From: Phycisphaerae bacterium
Lineage (GTDB): Bacteria > Planctomycetota > Phycisphaerae > UBA1845 > UTPLA1
Length of the DNA stretch: 64,000 nt
Assembly (NCBI GenBank): GCA_035275405.1
Contig: DATEMU010000001.1
Span: forward strand, 62,001-126,000
Direction of reading: 5' to 3'
Below, piece after piece: positions 39,660 to 48,241 of the stretch; within the stretch, counting starts at the first letter, position 1, and the number at the start of each line of letters is the position of its first letter. The position numbers were made by a program, and so were the translations under genes. The notes beneath the pieces are model-generated. The model was not told the DNA's origin. It did no database searches and worked only from the letters and a program-made list of their open reading frames with translations.

Positions 39660-41663
39660 ATGTTCAACCGCGCTCCATCGACGCCGTCTGCCCAAACCCA
39701 AAAGGGGGGGGCGCTGGATTTATCTCTAAGCATCGCCTCTCTCGTCGTCGCCGGGATGTTGGTCGTCAGTTTGTGGTGGTTCAAACTTTCCAGCAGCGAT
39801 CTCGGCTATCACCTTGCCTACGGCCGTCATTTTTTGGAAACGGGCCGAATTGTCACCCTCGATCCGTTTCTTGAACCGTCGATCGCCCGGCCGTTCATCA
39901 ATGCGAATTGGGGCGCGCAAGTTCTGTTTGCGTTGGTGGAGCGGATGGGCGGGGCAGTTGGCCTCATTTTGTGTCGATGGGCGCTCCTGGCGGTCGTTTT
40001 TTCGTCGATGGCGATTGTCGTTCGGCGGGCGGGTTGCGGGTGGCACGGGGTGGCTTGGGCGTGGATGCTGGCGGCCCTGGCGGCGTACGAACGATTCACG
40101 CTTCGCCCGGAGTTATTCAGCTACGCCATCATGATGGTGATGGTCGGGGTACTCGTCGGGAGGGCGTATTCGTGGCGGAGCGTGGCAATATTGGGCGTCC
40201 TGCAAATAGTTTGGGTCAACATGCATAGTTACTTTCTCGTCGGCCCGATCCTGACAGGGTCCATGCTTGCGGGTGAACTGCTTCAGCGGCTATCGGCTAC
40301 GCGCAGTTCCGAGTATCGCCCGGCACCATCGCGAAGAACGCGAATTCTCGCCTGGGCCTTCGCGGCCCAGGGGGCGGCCTGCCTGGTCAATCCGTGGCAC
40401 GTCCGCGGAGCGATGTTCCCGTTGCAAACGCTTCGTTACTTGCAAGAGCAAAAGGTCATCGGCGCGGACGGCGTGCCGCAGGACGCCGGTCCCTGGTCCA
40501 TTGTGTCAGAGTTCCAACAGCCGTTTCGCTTTCTCTTTTCACCCATTAACAACCACACAATTGAGGCGTACTGCATCCTGCTTCCCGTGGCCTTTCTGGG
40601 GCTCGTCGCATTGTTGGTACACCGCCGATGGGGCGAGGGCCTCGTCATCGCGTTCCTCCTGGCCATGTCCCTGCAGATGCGGCGGAATATCGCACAGTTT
40701 GCGATCGTCGCCGCTCCCCTTGCGGTCTGCGGCCTGGCGTCGGCGGTCCCGAACGGCTGGTCGAGCCGGCGCGCGGGACGCTGGGCGCGGCGAGTGTGGG
40801 TGATCGCGACGATTCTCGCGGCGTCCGTGGGCACATGGACGATCGTCGAGGGCCGATTTTACCACGCCGAGCGACGCCTCAATCGCGAACCGGGAATGGG
40901 CTACAGCGCGAGGATCAACTTGATCGACGCGGCGCGCTGGCTGTCCGCGCAGGGGGCGGTCCAGCCCGGCCTCTTCGTGGATTTCTTCTCCTCCAGCAAT
41001 GTTTTGCCCTGGTTGGATCCGCGCTTCAAGCTGCTGATCGACACCAATACGTTTGGATATGACGACCAATGGCTGACGCAGATCATCGCGGTGGGGGAGG
41101 CTCGGCGCCCCCATCGCGAGTTTTTTGATCGCTATCACATCAATGCCGCCCTGCTTCACGTCGGCACGCAGACCGCCCCTCTCGTTCGGGCGCTGCACGC
41201 CGACGGTGATTGGGCGCTCGTCTATGTCGATCCCCATGCGGTCGTTTTTCTGCGCCGCATCGGCGGGCATGCGTCAATCATCGGGGCCTACCAGCCGGCA
41301 TCCCACGATCTCGACATCGAGGCCTGGATGAATTCGGCGCGCGGTCCCCGGCACCATCGTGCCGCGAGCCTCGTGACGATGGCCGCAGTTCCCTTGACCC
41401 TGGGTTGGCACGAGCGCGCCGCCCGCCTTTTCGAGGAGGCCCTGCGATGCGCTCCCGATTCGGCGGACGCATGGAACAACTTGGGCCTTTGCCATTGGGA
41501 GCAGGCGAAGGGCAGGGACCCGGGCGGCCAAACCGAAACTGCTGAGTCCCATTTGCGCGAGTCGCAACGTTGCTTTAAGAAGGCCGTGACTCTGCAGCCG
41601 AATGAGCCGCTGTTCCGGAAGAACCTCTCCCTGGTCAACGAAGCCCTGCGCCCGCCATCGTGA
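39660..41663 (+). CDS. GT-C-like membrane protein with C-terminal TPR, paralog 3
   Basis: Third paralog, 667 residues, starting at ATG 39660. From the N-terminus it aligns without gaps to paralog 1: both have Asp47 and His51 in DLGYHLAYGRHFL. Shared strings include LDPFLEPSIARPFINANWGAQ, YERFTLRPELFSYA, WVNMHSYFLVGPI, ACLVNPWHVRGAMFPLQTLR, MRRNIAQFA, NREPGMGYSARINLIDAARWL and DTNTFGYDDQWL. The TPR-like tail reads LRCAPDSADAWNNLGLCHWE. It lies 5 bases downstream of the lipoprotein gene and is convergent with tyrS 13 bases later. Its closeness to paralog 2 in several strings suggests the latest duplication gave 2 and 3. Confidence 0.77.
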   Translation: MFNRAPSTPSAQTQKGGALDLSLSIASLVVAGMLVVSLWWFKLSSSDLGYHLAYGRHFLETGRIVTLDPFLEPSIARPFINANWGAQVLFALVERMGGAVGLILCRWALLAVVFSSMAIVVRRAGCGWHGVAWAWMLAALAAYERFTLRPELFSYAIMMVMVGVLVGRAYSWRSVAILGVLQIVWVNMHSYFLVGPILTGSMLAGELLQRLSATRSSEYRPAPSRRTRILAWAFAAQGAACLVNPWHVRGAMFPLQTLRYLQEQKVIGADGVPQDAGPWSIVSEFQQPFRFLFSPINNHTIEAYCILLPVAFLGLVALLVHRRWGEGLVIAFLLAMSLQMRRNIAQFAIVAAPLAVCGLASAVPNGWSSRRAGRWARRVWVIATILAASVGTWTIVEGRFYHAERRLNREPGMGYSARINLIDAARWLSAQGAVQPGLFVDFFSSSNVLPWLDPRFKLLIDTNTFGYDDQWLTQIIAVGEARRPHREFFDRYHINAALLHVGTQTAPLVRALHADGDWALVYVDPHAVVFLRRIGGHASIIGAYQPASHDLDIEAWMNSARGPRHHRAASLVTMAAVPLTLGWHERAARLFEEALRCAPDSADAWNNLGLCHWEQAKGRDPGGQTETAESHLRESQRCFKKAVTLQPNEPLFRKNLSLVNEALRPPS

Positions 41664-41676
41664 CTTGCGGTTCGAA

Positions 41677-42906
41677 TCAGCCGCCGATGATCTTCGCGGC
41701 CTTGCGCTTTCCGACCTGCACCAGCATCCCGTCGACAGGGGTAACCTTGGCGTGCGGGTCGGCGATCTTCTGCTGGTCGATCAGAACGCCGCCGGATTCG
41801 ATCAGGCGGCGGCCTTCGCTGGTCGAGGGAGCAAAATTAAGTGCCTTGAGCAGCTTGGGCACCCAGATGCTTCCGTCCTTTTCACATTGTCCGGGCGGAA
41901 GCCTGATCGACGGGATGTCGTCACGAAGAGCGTGCTCGCGAAAGACTTTGTGCCATAACTCCTCCTCGTGATCCGCGGCGGGCCGATCGTAATACGTGGA
42001 GACGATCTCTTTCGCCAGGCGAATCTTCGCGTCGCGTGGGTGGCTCTTGTTTGCATCGGTGATGACGGCGATTTCCTCGGCAGGAATCGTCGTCAGGAGC
42101 GTGTACCACTCCTTCATCATCTCGTCGGCGATCCGCATGGTCTTGCCAAACATGTCCTTGGGGCTGTCGGTCAGGCCGATGTAATTGCCCAGGCTCTTGC
42201 TCATCTTCTCGACGCCGTCGAGACCGCGGAGGATGGGCATAATCAGCACGAGCTGGCCCGGCTTTCCGTACTGCGGCATCAGGTCGCGCCCGACAAGGTT
42301 GTTGAACGTCTGGTCCGTTCCGCCCAGTTCGATGTCCGCGTCGATCATGACCGAGTCATAACCCTGCATGAGCGGATACATGAGTTCTGTCAAGACGATC
42401 GGCACTTCGGCGTCGATGCGCTTGCTATAGCTCTCTCGTTGGAGCATTTGCTGGACGGTCATGTGGCTCTGGAGCCGCAAGATATCGGCGAGGTTCAGCG
42501 GGGCGAGCCATTCGCTGTTGTAGCGGATCTCGAGTTTATCCGGGCTGGTGTCGAGAACGTGTCCCGCCTGCGTGAAATAGGTCTCGGCGTTTTTCTTGAT
42601 CGTCGCCTCGTCGAGCATCGGCCGTGTTTTCGTCTTGCCGGAAGGATCGCCGATGCGTGCCGTGTAGTCGCCGATGATGAGGATGGCTTTGTGCCCGCAA
42701 TCCTGAAACTGCCGCATTTTGCGAAGGACGACGGTATGGCCCAGGTGAATATCCGGCGCGGTCGGGTCCATGCCGAGCTTGACGCGCAGCGGCCTCCCCG
42801 TCGCGAGACTCTTTTCCAACCGCTCGCGCAGTTCCTTCTCGGTGTAGATCGCCTCGCAACCGCGGGCGAGGAGCCGCTCCTGGTTTTCAATCGGTGGCAT
42901 GGACAT
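41677..42906 (-). CDS. tyrS: Tyrosyl-tRNA synthetase
   Basis: Class I aminoacyl-tRNA synthetase, 409 residues. The HIGH motif appears as HLGHT (54-58) and KMSKS at 234-238. LGGTDQTFNNLVGRDLM and LTELMYPLMQGYDSVMIDAD form the tyrosine/adenylate pocket. The C-terminal S4-like RNA-binding domain begins near KLLKALNFAPSTSEGRRLIESGGV. ATG 42906 is taken; a second Met is two codons in. A TTGAGG-17-TAACCT promoter ends 6 bases before the ATG (42913-42941), implying a leaderless message. It lies downstream of uppS and purA on the same strand. Confidence 0.95.
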   Translation of the reverse strand: MSMPPIENQERLLARGCEAIYTEKELRERLEKSLATGRPLRVKLGMDPTAPDIHLGHTVVLRKMRQFQDCGHKAILIIGDYTARIGDPSGKTKTRPMLDEATIKKNAETYFTQAGHVLDTSPDKLEIRYNSEWLAPLNLADILRLQSHMTVQQMLQRESYSKRIDAEVPIVLTELMYPLMQGYDSVMIDADIELGGTDQTFNNLVGRDLMPQYGKPGQLVLIMPILRGLDGVEKMSKSLGNYIGLTDSPKDMFGKTMRIADEMMKEWYTLLTTIPAEEIAVITDANKSHPRDAKIRLAKEIVSTYYDRPAADHEEELWHKVFREHALRDDIPSIRLPPGQCEKDGSIWVPKLLKALNFAPSTSEGRRLIESGGVLIDQQKIADPHAKVTPVDGMLVQVGKRKAAKIIGG

Positions 42907-42912
42907 GGTGAT

Positions 42913-42941
42913 AGGTTACCTTTGCCAGGTGGCGGCCTCAA
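42913..42941 (-). promoter_or_regulatory. Promoter for tyrS
   Basis: On the minus strand, TTGAGG (42941-42936), 17-base spacer, TAACCT (42918-42913), then 6 bases to the ATG at 42906. Confidence 0.45.
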
Positions 42942-42945
42942 TCGA

Positions 42946-43695
42946 TCAGACGTTTCCAAACCGGCGGTTTCGCTTGCCGAACTCCTTGATGGCCTCGTCC
43001 AGGGCTGCAGAACCAAAGTCAGGCCAACAGACTTCCGTCACGACGAGTTCGGCGTAGCTGATCTGCCACAGCAGGAAATTGCTGATCCGCATCTCGCCCG
43101 CCGTGCGAATGAGGAGATCGGGGTCGGGGATCCCCGCGGTGTAGAGGGCGTCGGTAATCGTCTGCTCTTCGATCTCGTCCGGTGCAAGCCCACCGGCGGC
43201 GACGCGCCGGGCGATGTTGCGAACCGCGTCCGTCAATTCCATCCGGCCGCTATAGTTGAGCGCCAGGCAAAGCGTCATGCCGGGATTGTCCTTCGAGAGG
43301 CGCATCGTTTCGTCGAGTTCCCGGAGCACGTCGTCGGGCAGGCCGGCGCGGCGGCCGATCTGGACCAGCCGCACGCCGTTTTCCATGATCTCCACACGCT
43401 CCTTGATGAGGTACTCGACGTAGAGCCGCATCAAATGGCCGACCTCGGTCTCGGGGCGGTTCCAATTCTCCGTACTGAAGCTGTAGAGCGTGAGGTAGCC
43501 GACGCCGAGTCGCGAGCAGCGCGTGACGATCTCCTGCACCTTGTCCGCGCCGGCCTCGTGACCGCGAAGTCGAGGAAGGCCGCGGCGCTGCGCCCAGCGG
43601 CCATTGCCGTCCATAATGATGGCGATGTGGCGCGGAACGCGCTCCGGCGGTAGGCCGAGTTCGGTCATCGAATCCAATGGCAGCGCCGTGGGCAT
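42946..43695 (-). CDS. uppS: Undecaprenyl diphosphate synthase (cis-prenyltransferase)
   Basis: Enzyme of 249 residues making the C55 lipid carrier for peptidoglycan and other glycans. The ATG at 43695 is 10 bases after purA; a longer frame into purA is rejected. Hallmarks: HIAIIMDGNGRWAQRRG (catalytic Asp29), RLRGHEAGADKV, LTLYSFSTENWNRPETEV, and near the end DLLIRTAGEMRISNFLLWQI with SYAE, which binds isopentenyl diphosphate. The canonical RTSGE reads RTAGE here, a mild change. It is probably cotranscribed with purA. This carrier would feed GT-C-type enzymes such as those encoded just before. Confidence 0.94.
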   Translation of the reverse strand: MPTALPLDSMTELGLPPERVPRHIAIIMDGNGRWAQRRGLPRLRGHEAGADKVQEIVTRCSRLGVGYLTLYSFSTENWNRPETEVGHLMRLYVEYLIKERVEIMENGVRLVQIGRRAGLPDDVLRELDETMRLSKDNPGMTLCLALNYSGRMELTDAVRNIARRVAAGGLAPDEIEEQTITDALYTAGIPDPDLLIRTAGEMRISNFLLWQISYAELVVTEVCWPDFGSAALDEAIKEFGKRNRRFGNV

Positions 43696-43705
43696 GAGTG
43701 ATTCA

Positions 43706-45070
43706 TCAATCGTTGCATGACTGAAGCTTGGGTGCGCGATGCAGCGTCGCGTCGCGCGCCGGGCCGATACTGACCAGCGTGATCGGCACGCCGATCGTCG
43801 CTTCCAGCCGATCGACGTAGCGCCGGGCGGCGTCGGGCAATTCCTCATACGCCTTCGCCACGCTGAGGTCCTCGCGCCAGCCGGACAGCGTCTCGTACGC
43901 GGGCGTCACGCTGCTCAGCGCGCGAAGGTCCGCCGGAAAGCTTCGCAAATCCCTTCCATTGTAGCGATAGCCGGTGCAGATTCGCACTTCCGGAAACGTG
44001 CTGAGCGTATCCAGATGCATGACGGCGGCCTGCGTAATGCCCCCAAGGGCCACGCTGTAGCGCACGGCGAAGGCGTCGAACCAGCCACAACGGCGCGGGC
44101 GGCCGGTCGTCGTGCCGAACTCGCGGCCACGGGTACGAATGGCGTCGCCGGTTTCGTCGGTCAGTTCGGTCGGAAAAGGGCCGCCGCCGACGCGCGTAGA
44201 ATAGGCCTTTAGCACCCCGAGATAGCTTTGAATCGCCGTGGGCGGCGCGCCGGCGGCCGCGGCGGCCCCGGCGGCGGTGCAGGTGCTGCTGGTCACGAAC
44301 GGAAACGTCCCGTGGTTGATATCCAGGAGGCTGCCCTGCGCTCCTTCAAAGAGGACCCGCCGACCGGCGGTGAGGGCTTCGTGCAGCACGGCCGTGGTGT
44401 CGCAAACGTGAGACGCCAATCGGTCGGAGTATGACAGCCACTGACCCGCGATGGCGTCCGCTTCCAACGACTCGGTATCGCTGTAAAGGGCGGTAAAGAC
44501 GCGATTGCGATCGGAGACGACCTCCGCCAAGCGCGCGCGAAAACCTGCGGGATCAAACAGATCCCCCATTCGAAAGGCGGTGGCACGCAACATCTTGTCC
44601 GCGTAGCAGGGGCCGATGCCGCGGGCCGTCGTTCCGATCTTGCGATCCGGACTCAAACGCGCCTCCTCCAGCCGATCCTGTTTCTTGTGATAGGGCATGA
44701 CCAGATGGGCCCGGTCGGAGATCAGCAGATTCTCGGCGATCCTGATATCGCGGGAGCGGAGGGCGTCGATTTCCGCGAGCAAGGCCTCCAGATCGAGCGC
44801 GACGCCCGGACCGATGAGATTGATGACTTCAGGCCGGAGGATGCCGCTTGGGATCAGGTGCAGGGCAAATATCTCGTCGCCAATCCGCACGGTGTGGCCG
44901 GCATTGGCTCCGCCGGCAAAGCGCACGACCACGTCAAAGTGCTCGGTCAGGAGATCGACGATCTTTCCTTTGCCCTCGTCGCCCCATTGCAGGCCGACGA
45001 CGACCGTGTTGCCGAGCGATTGAAAGTCCATGGCGTGGGCGAATCCCTCGAAGTCCTGCCTCGCGCCCAT
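43706..45070 (-). CDS. purA: Adenylosuccinate synthetase
   Basis: Enzyme of 454 residues that couples GTP hydrolysis to joining IMP and aspartate, the first committed step to AMP. Motifs: VVGLQWGDEGKGKIVDLL, FAGGANAGHTV, GTTARGIGPCYADK, FEGAQGSLLDINHGTFPFVTS and GRPRRCGWFDA. The start is ATG 45070 or ATG 45031 (MDFQSLGN); neither has a strong ribosome-binding site and the second gives a more usual N-terminus. uppS follows after 10 bases. Length is slightly above the family norm of about 430. Confidence 0.94.
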   Translation of the reverse strand: MGARQDFEGFAHAMDFQSLGNTVVVGLQWGDEGKGKIVDLLTEHFDVVVRFAGGANAGHTVRIGDEIFALHLIPSGILRPEVINLIGPGVALDLEALLAEIDALRSRDIRIAENLLISDRAHLVMPYHKKQDRLEEARLSPDRKIGTTARGIGPCYADKMLRATAFRMGDLFDPAGFRARLAEVVSDRNRVFTALYSDTESLEADAIAGQWLSYSDRLASHVCDTTAVLHEALTAGRRVLFEGAQGSLLDINHGTFPFVTSSTCTAAGAAAAAGAPPTAIQSYLGVLKAYSTRVGGGPFPTELTDETGDAIRTRGREFGTTTGRPRRCGWFDAFAVRYSVALGGITQAAVMHLDTLSTFPEVRICTGYRYNGRDLRSFPADLRALSSVTPAYETLSGWREDLSVAKAYEELPDAARRYVDRLEATIGVPITLVSIGPARDATLHRAPKLQSCND

Positions 45071-45129
45071 TGCCGTGGTTCATGGGAGGTAGGTGACTTC
45101 AGCCGTAGTCTAGGACGAATCGCCTGTTT

Positions 45130-45912
45130 TCAATAGCCGTCTGGTATTCGGCGTGTCGCAGCGCCGGCGTCGGGAGCTTTGGCCACCCATGGCGCTACGA
45201 ATTGACCAATCCAGCCCACGAGGGGCAAGTAGTCCGCGTGTTCCCCATAGTGGCCGTACTGCTCCCACGCCGGGTCGTATTCGATCTGCATCAGCCGCTC
45301 GTCCTGCATGTCGAAACCAAACGAGGCGGCCGGCGGGCCGTGAGTGCTGTCCGCGAGATTTTCCTCCACGCCACGGTCCTGGGTGAACTGGTCCCGGGGG
45401 GACCAGAAAAGCACGATCTCTTCGCGCGTCCCCGCCAGCGCCGCCGACACGTCGTAGCTGCGGTGCATGGCGGCGCTCATCAAAATCAACCGGTCCACCT
45501 GCGTCCCTTCCGGCATTCTTTCGGCAACCAGAATTGCGAACCAGGCGCCTCCGGAATACCCAAGGAGGGTGACCGGTCGATCGGGATGGGCCTGCTTGTA
45601 CGCCGCGAATCGAGCCGCTTCCTGCCGAGCGCGTTCGTCGTTTCGAACTTGGGCCCCGGTCGGATCGTAATAATGATCGAGAAAGGCAGCCCACTGAACC
45701 AACTCAATGGCCTCGTCGACGCCGCCCTGACGCAGCCCCTCATAAAACCCCAGCATCTCGATGGTCGTGTTGAACGAACCCGGGTACATCACCACCAAGC
45801 CCTTGTCGAGTTCAGCCTCGGTCGGCGTGGGCGGCCGCCAGACGTCGCAACCTGAAAGAAACACAAAGATGATGCAAAGCGATTTCAAGGTCCGAGACCA
45901 TTGGTCGAGCAT
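45130..45912 (-). CDS. Lipoprotein of the alpha/beta-hydrolase type
   Basis: Probable lipoprotein of 260 residues. The ATG at 45912 has AAGGA just upstream and gives a signal peptide with the lipobox FLSGC (Cys22); an extension to 45951 is possible. The nucleophile elbow is GYSGGAW (Ser about 120) within RPVTLLGYSGGAWFAILVAE. A likely acid is in FWSPRDQFTQD and a histidine in YGHYGEHADYLPLVG. This fits a serine hydrolase anchored to the envelope; the substrate is unknown. It lies about 60 bases upstream of purA in the direction of transcription, but probably as a separate unit. Confidence 0.72.
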   Translation of the reverse strand: MLDQWSRTLKSLCIIFVFLSGCDVWRPPTPTEAELDKGLVVMYPGSFNTTIEMLGFYEGLRQGGVDEAIELVQWAAFLDHYYDPTGAQVRNDERARQEAARFAAYKQAHPDRPVTLLGYSGGAWFAILVAERMPEGTQVDRLILMSAAMHRSYDVSAALAGTREEIVLFWSPRDQFTQDRGVEENLADSTHGPPAASFGFDMQDERLMQIEYDPAWEQYGHYGEHADYLPLVGWIGQFVAPWVAKAPDAGAATRRIPDGY

Positions 45913-46020
45913 GTCGTCCTTCCTCAATCCATTCCCGAAGAGCCGTTGCAAGCATCCTCGCTCGCTTGGACTTGGACCGTTCTACCCGCTAACGAATGAT
46001 CGGGGTAGGTCTCAGGTCGG

Positions 46021-47025
46021 TCAGACCGAGCCCCCGAACAGGGCGAATTGTTCCGCCAGGCTTCGATTCACGATGTCATCGACGGTCGAAGCCCAGCCAC
46101 ACTCGGGACAGCGCACCTCGCGCAGGCCGGTGAGGTTGTAGGAGCATTGAGGGCAGGCTACGACAGCGCCGTAATTCATGGGGGATTGCATGCTGCTCAG
46201 GTCAAATGTCGGTCCACTCGATCGCCACAAATATGCCGAACCACCAAACCAGAGGGTTGCAGCGAAGAATGGAACGGAGTTTACTATCGTTTGAATGAGT
46301 TCACTTGTTTTCTGATCTCCCCAATATGTCGCATCTGTAGGAACAAAAACGATTGCGGCAGATAACAGGACAAGCGCGGCCAACAGAATGGTTTGGAGTT
46401 GCCGTCGGCGGGTCCATTCGACTTTGCATCGCCAAATAAGCCACCAGACAATGACGCCAGTTACAGAAGCAATCTCCAAAGTCAACCAAATTGTTGCCGG
46501 TAGGCTATCAACAAGGTCAAAGGCACCGATGGTACCAAACGTAAACAGCACCAATCCGGGAAGAAAAGGGACCAGGCTGGCACCCAGTGCCAGCCGCACA
46601 GCGTCACTGGACATATTGATTCTCCTTTGAGCCGTTTTTTCGCTTAAGGAATTGCCCGCCCACCAGAGCGCGCAACAAGCAGCGCACCAAATTCCCGGTA
46701 TCCCTATCGCCTGCCCCCCGCTTACCTGTTCTTCAACCGCGCATTGGCCAGCCCCCCAAATCGGTTTCCAGATAAAGAGTTGTACGAACATGAGCGCCGT
46801 CAACGCGGCGGTGCATGTTGACCGTAGGCCAGTCCAACGAACGTACTTCCGCCAAATCGAAAGTACGCATAGGCTCATGATAGCCGTGGCGATAAGGTAG
46901 CCGGCCTGACTCTCCGGGAACACCGGATGGAAGTGATGTAGCAACCATCCACCGACCAACCACGAACCGACCGTCGCAAATGTGAGCCCCTGCAGCAAGA
47001 CGATTCTGTATGCCCGATCCGACAT
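46021..47025 (-). CDS. Multi-pass membrane protein with C-terminal zinc ribbon
   Basis: Protein of 334 residues with about eight hydrophobic helices between residues 10 and 280. It ends in a cytoplasmic-type zinc ribbon, CPQCSYNLTGLREVRCPECG (about 292-311). This Cys4 ribbon with Y-x-L-x-GL between the Cys pairs is common in planctomycete proteins; its role is unknown. Base composition around 46200-46620 is noticeably lower in GC than the neighbours. I cannot assign a function. Neighbours on either side are unrelated. Confidence 0.7.
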   Translation of the reverse strand: MSDRAYRIVLLQGLTFATVGSWLVGGWLLHHFHPVFPESQAGYLIATAIMSLCVLSIWRKYVRWTGLRSTCTAALTALMFVQLFIWKPIWGAGQCAVEEQVSGGQAIGIPGIWCAACCALWWAGNSLSEKTAQRRINMSSDAVRLALGASLVPFLPGLVLFTFGTIGAFDLVDSLPATIWLTLEIASVTGVIVWWLIWRCKVEWTRRRQLQTILLAALVLLSAAIVFVPTDATYWGDQKTSELIQTIVNSVPFFAATLWFGGSAYLWRSSGPTFDLSSMQSPMNYGAVVACPQCSYNLTGLREVRCPECGWASTVDDIVNRSLAEQFALFGGSV

Positions 47026-47137
47026 GAACCTACGCTCCGCCGCCCAGCATCACGCCGTCGCTAGTTATCAGACAACGGGGTAGTGCGGATTGCCTTTCGT
47101 CGCCTTTGCCGGAATCGCTTGCCGATCTAATCAGGCC

Positions 47138-47167
47138 CTAACAGCATCGTTTCGAACCGGGTATAAT
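47138..47167 (+). promoter_or_regulatory. Promoter for serine acetyltransferase gene
   Basis: CTAACA at 47138-47143, 18-base spacer, perfect TATAAT at 47162-47167, then only 7 bases to the ATG at 47175. Transcription would begin at or next to the start codon. Confidence 0.6.
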
Positions 47168-47174
47168 TCCTTCG

Positions 47175-48155
47175 ATGCTCGGTGAATTCGATATCGACGA
47201 CAAGCTCCCGGCCCTCGTGGACCGCATTGTCGAGAGCTACATGGCCGATCCGCGGACGCGGCACATCGACCGCGGGTATTTGCCCACTGCGGGCGAAATC
47301 GTCCGTATCATCGAGATGTTGATGGAGGTCTCCTATCCCGGCTATTTCGGGAGACAGAACCTCAGCACGAAGAACGTCCGGTATCACGTTGGCGATCTGA
47401 TCCCTCGCCTGGGGCAGGCGATGTATCTCCAACTCTTCCGCTCCTTCTGCCACCAGAACGAGATCGAGGGCAATTACGATCCGACCGGCTCGGACTTGCA
47501 GGCCATCACGCTCGACGTAAAGGCCCGCGACTACGCCCAGGCGTTTCTCCAGAAAATCCCCGACATCCGCGCGATGCTCGCGCTGGACGTCCAAGCCGCC
47601 TACGACGGCGACCCCGCCTCGGCGAATACCGATGAGGTCATCCTGGCGTATCCCGGCTTGCTCGCCATCACGGTTTATCGCTATTCCCACGAGCTGTATC
47701 TCATGGACGTGCCGCTCATACCGCGAACCATGTCGGAATGGGCCCACCAGAGCACCGGGATCGATATCCACCCCGGCGCCAAAATCGGCCGGAGTTTCTT
47801 CATCGACCATGGCACCGGCGTCGTCATCGGCGAGACCACGGAGATCGGCGAAAACGTCAAGCTGTATCAGGGAGTCACGCTCGGCGCGCTTTCCTTCCTC
47901 AAGGACGAGCGCGGTCGCATGGTCCGCGGTTACAAGCGCCATCCGACCGTGCGGGACAACGTCACGATCTACGCCAACGCGATTATTCTGGGGGGCGATA
48001 CGATCCTCGGCGAAGGCTGCACCATCGGGGGCTCGACCTTCCTGACCACCAGCGTCCCGCCGGGCTGCACCGTGACGACCAGCGCGCCGGAATTGAAGGT
48101 CCGTCCGCCGAAACATGCGTCCGCAGCGCCCCACGCCCTGGATTTTTGCATTTGA
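47175..48155 (+). CDS. cysE: Serine O-acetyltransferase
   Basis: Enzyme of 326 residues making O-acetylserine from serine and acetyl-CoA for cysteine synthesis. The helical N-terminal region (to about 185) is of the longer EpsC-like kind. The left-handed beta-helix holds GIDIHPGAKIGRSFFIDHGTG, VVIGETTEIGENVKLYQGVT, GALSF, RHPTVRDNVTIYANAIILGG and the C-terminal CoA part ending PPGCTVTT. The catalytic His is in the IDHGTG string. No cysteine synthase gene is adjacent. A perfect TATAAT 7 bases upstream implies a leaderless transcript. The next gene begins 86 bases later. Confidence 0.92.
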   Translation: MLGEFDIDDKLPALVDRIVESYMADPRTRHIDRGYLPTAGEIVRIIEMLMEVSYPGYFGRQNLSTKNVRYHVGDLIPRLGQAMYLQLFRSFCHQNEIEGNYDPTGSDLQAITLDVKARDYAQAFLQKIPDIRAMLALDVQAAYDGDPASANTDEVILAYPGLLAITVYRYSHELYLMDVPLIPRTMSEWAHQSTGIDIHPGAKIGRSFFIDHGTGVVIGETTEIGENVKLYQGVTLGALSFLKDERGRMVRGYKRHPTVRDNVTIYANAIILGGDTILGEGCTIGGSTFLTTSVPPGCTVTTSAPELKVRPPKHASAAPHALDFCI

Positions 48156-48241
48156 TCCTCCACCAGCAAGTTCGATGCGAACGGAGAGGATCCCTTGCCC
48201 GCCCGCGAGGCTCGCTGGATGATGCGAGCCGATAAAGACCT

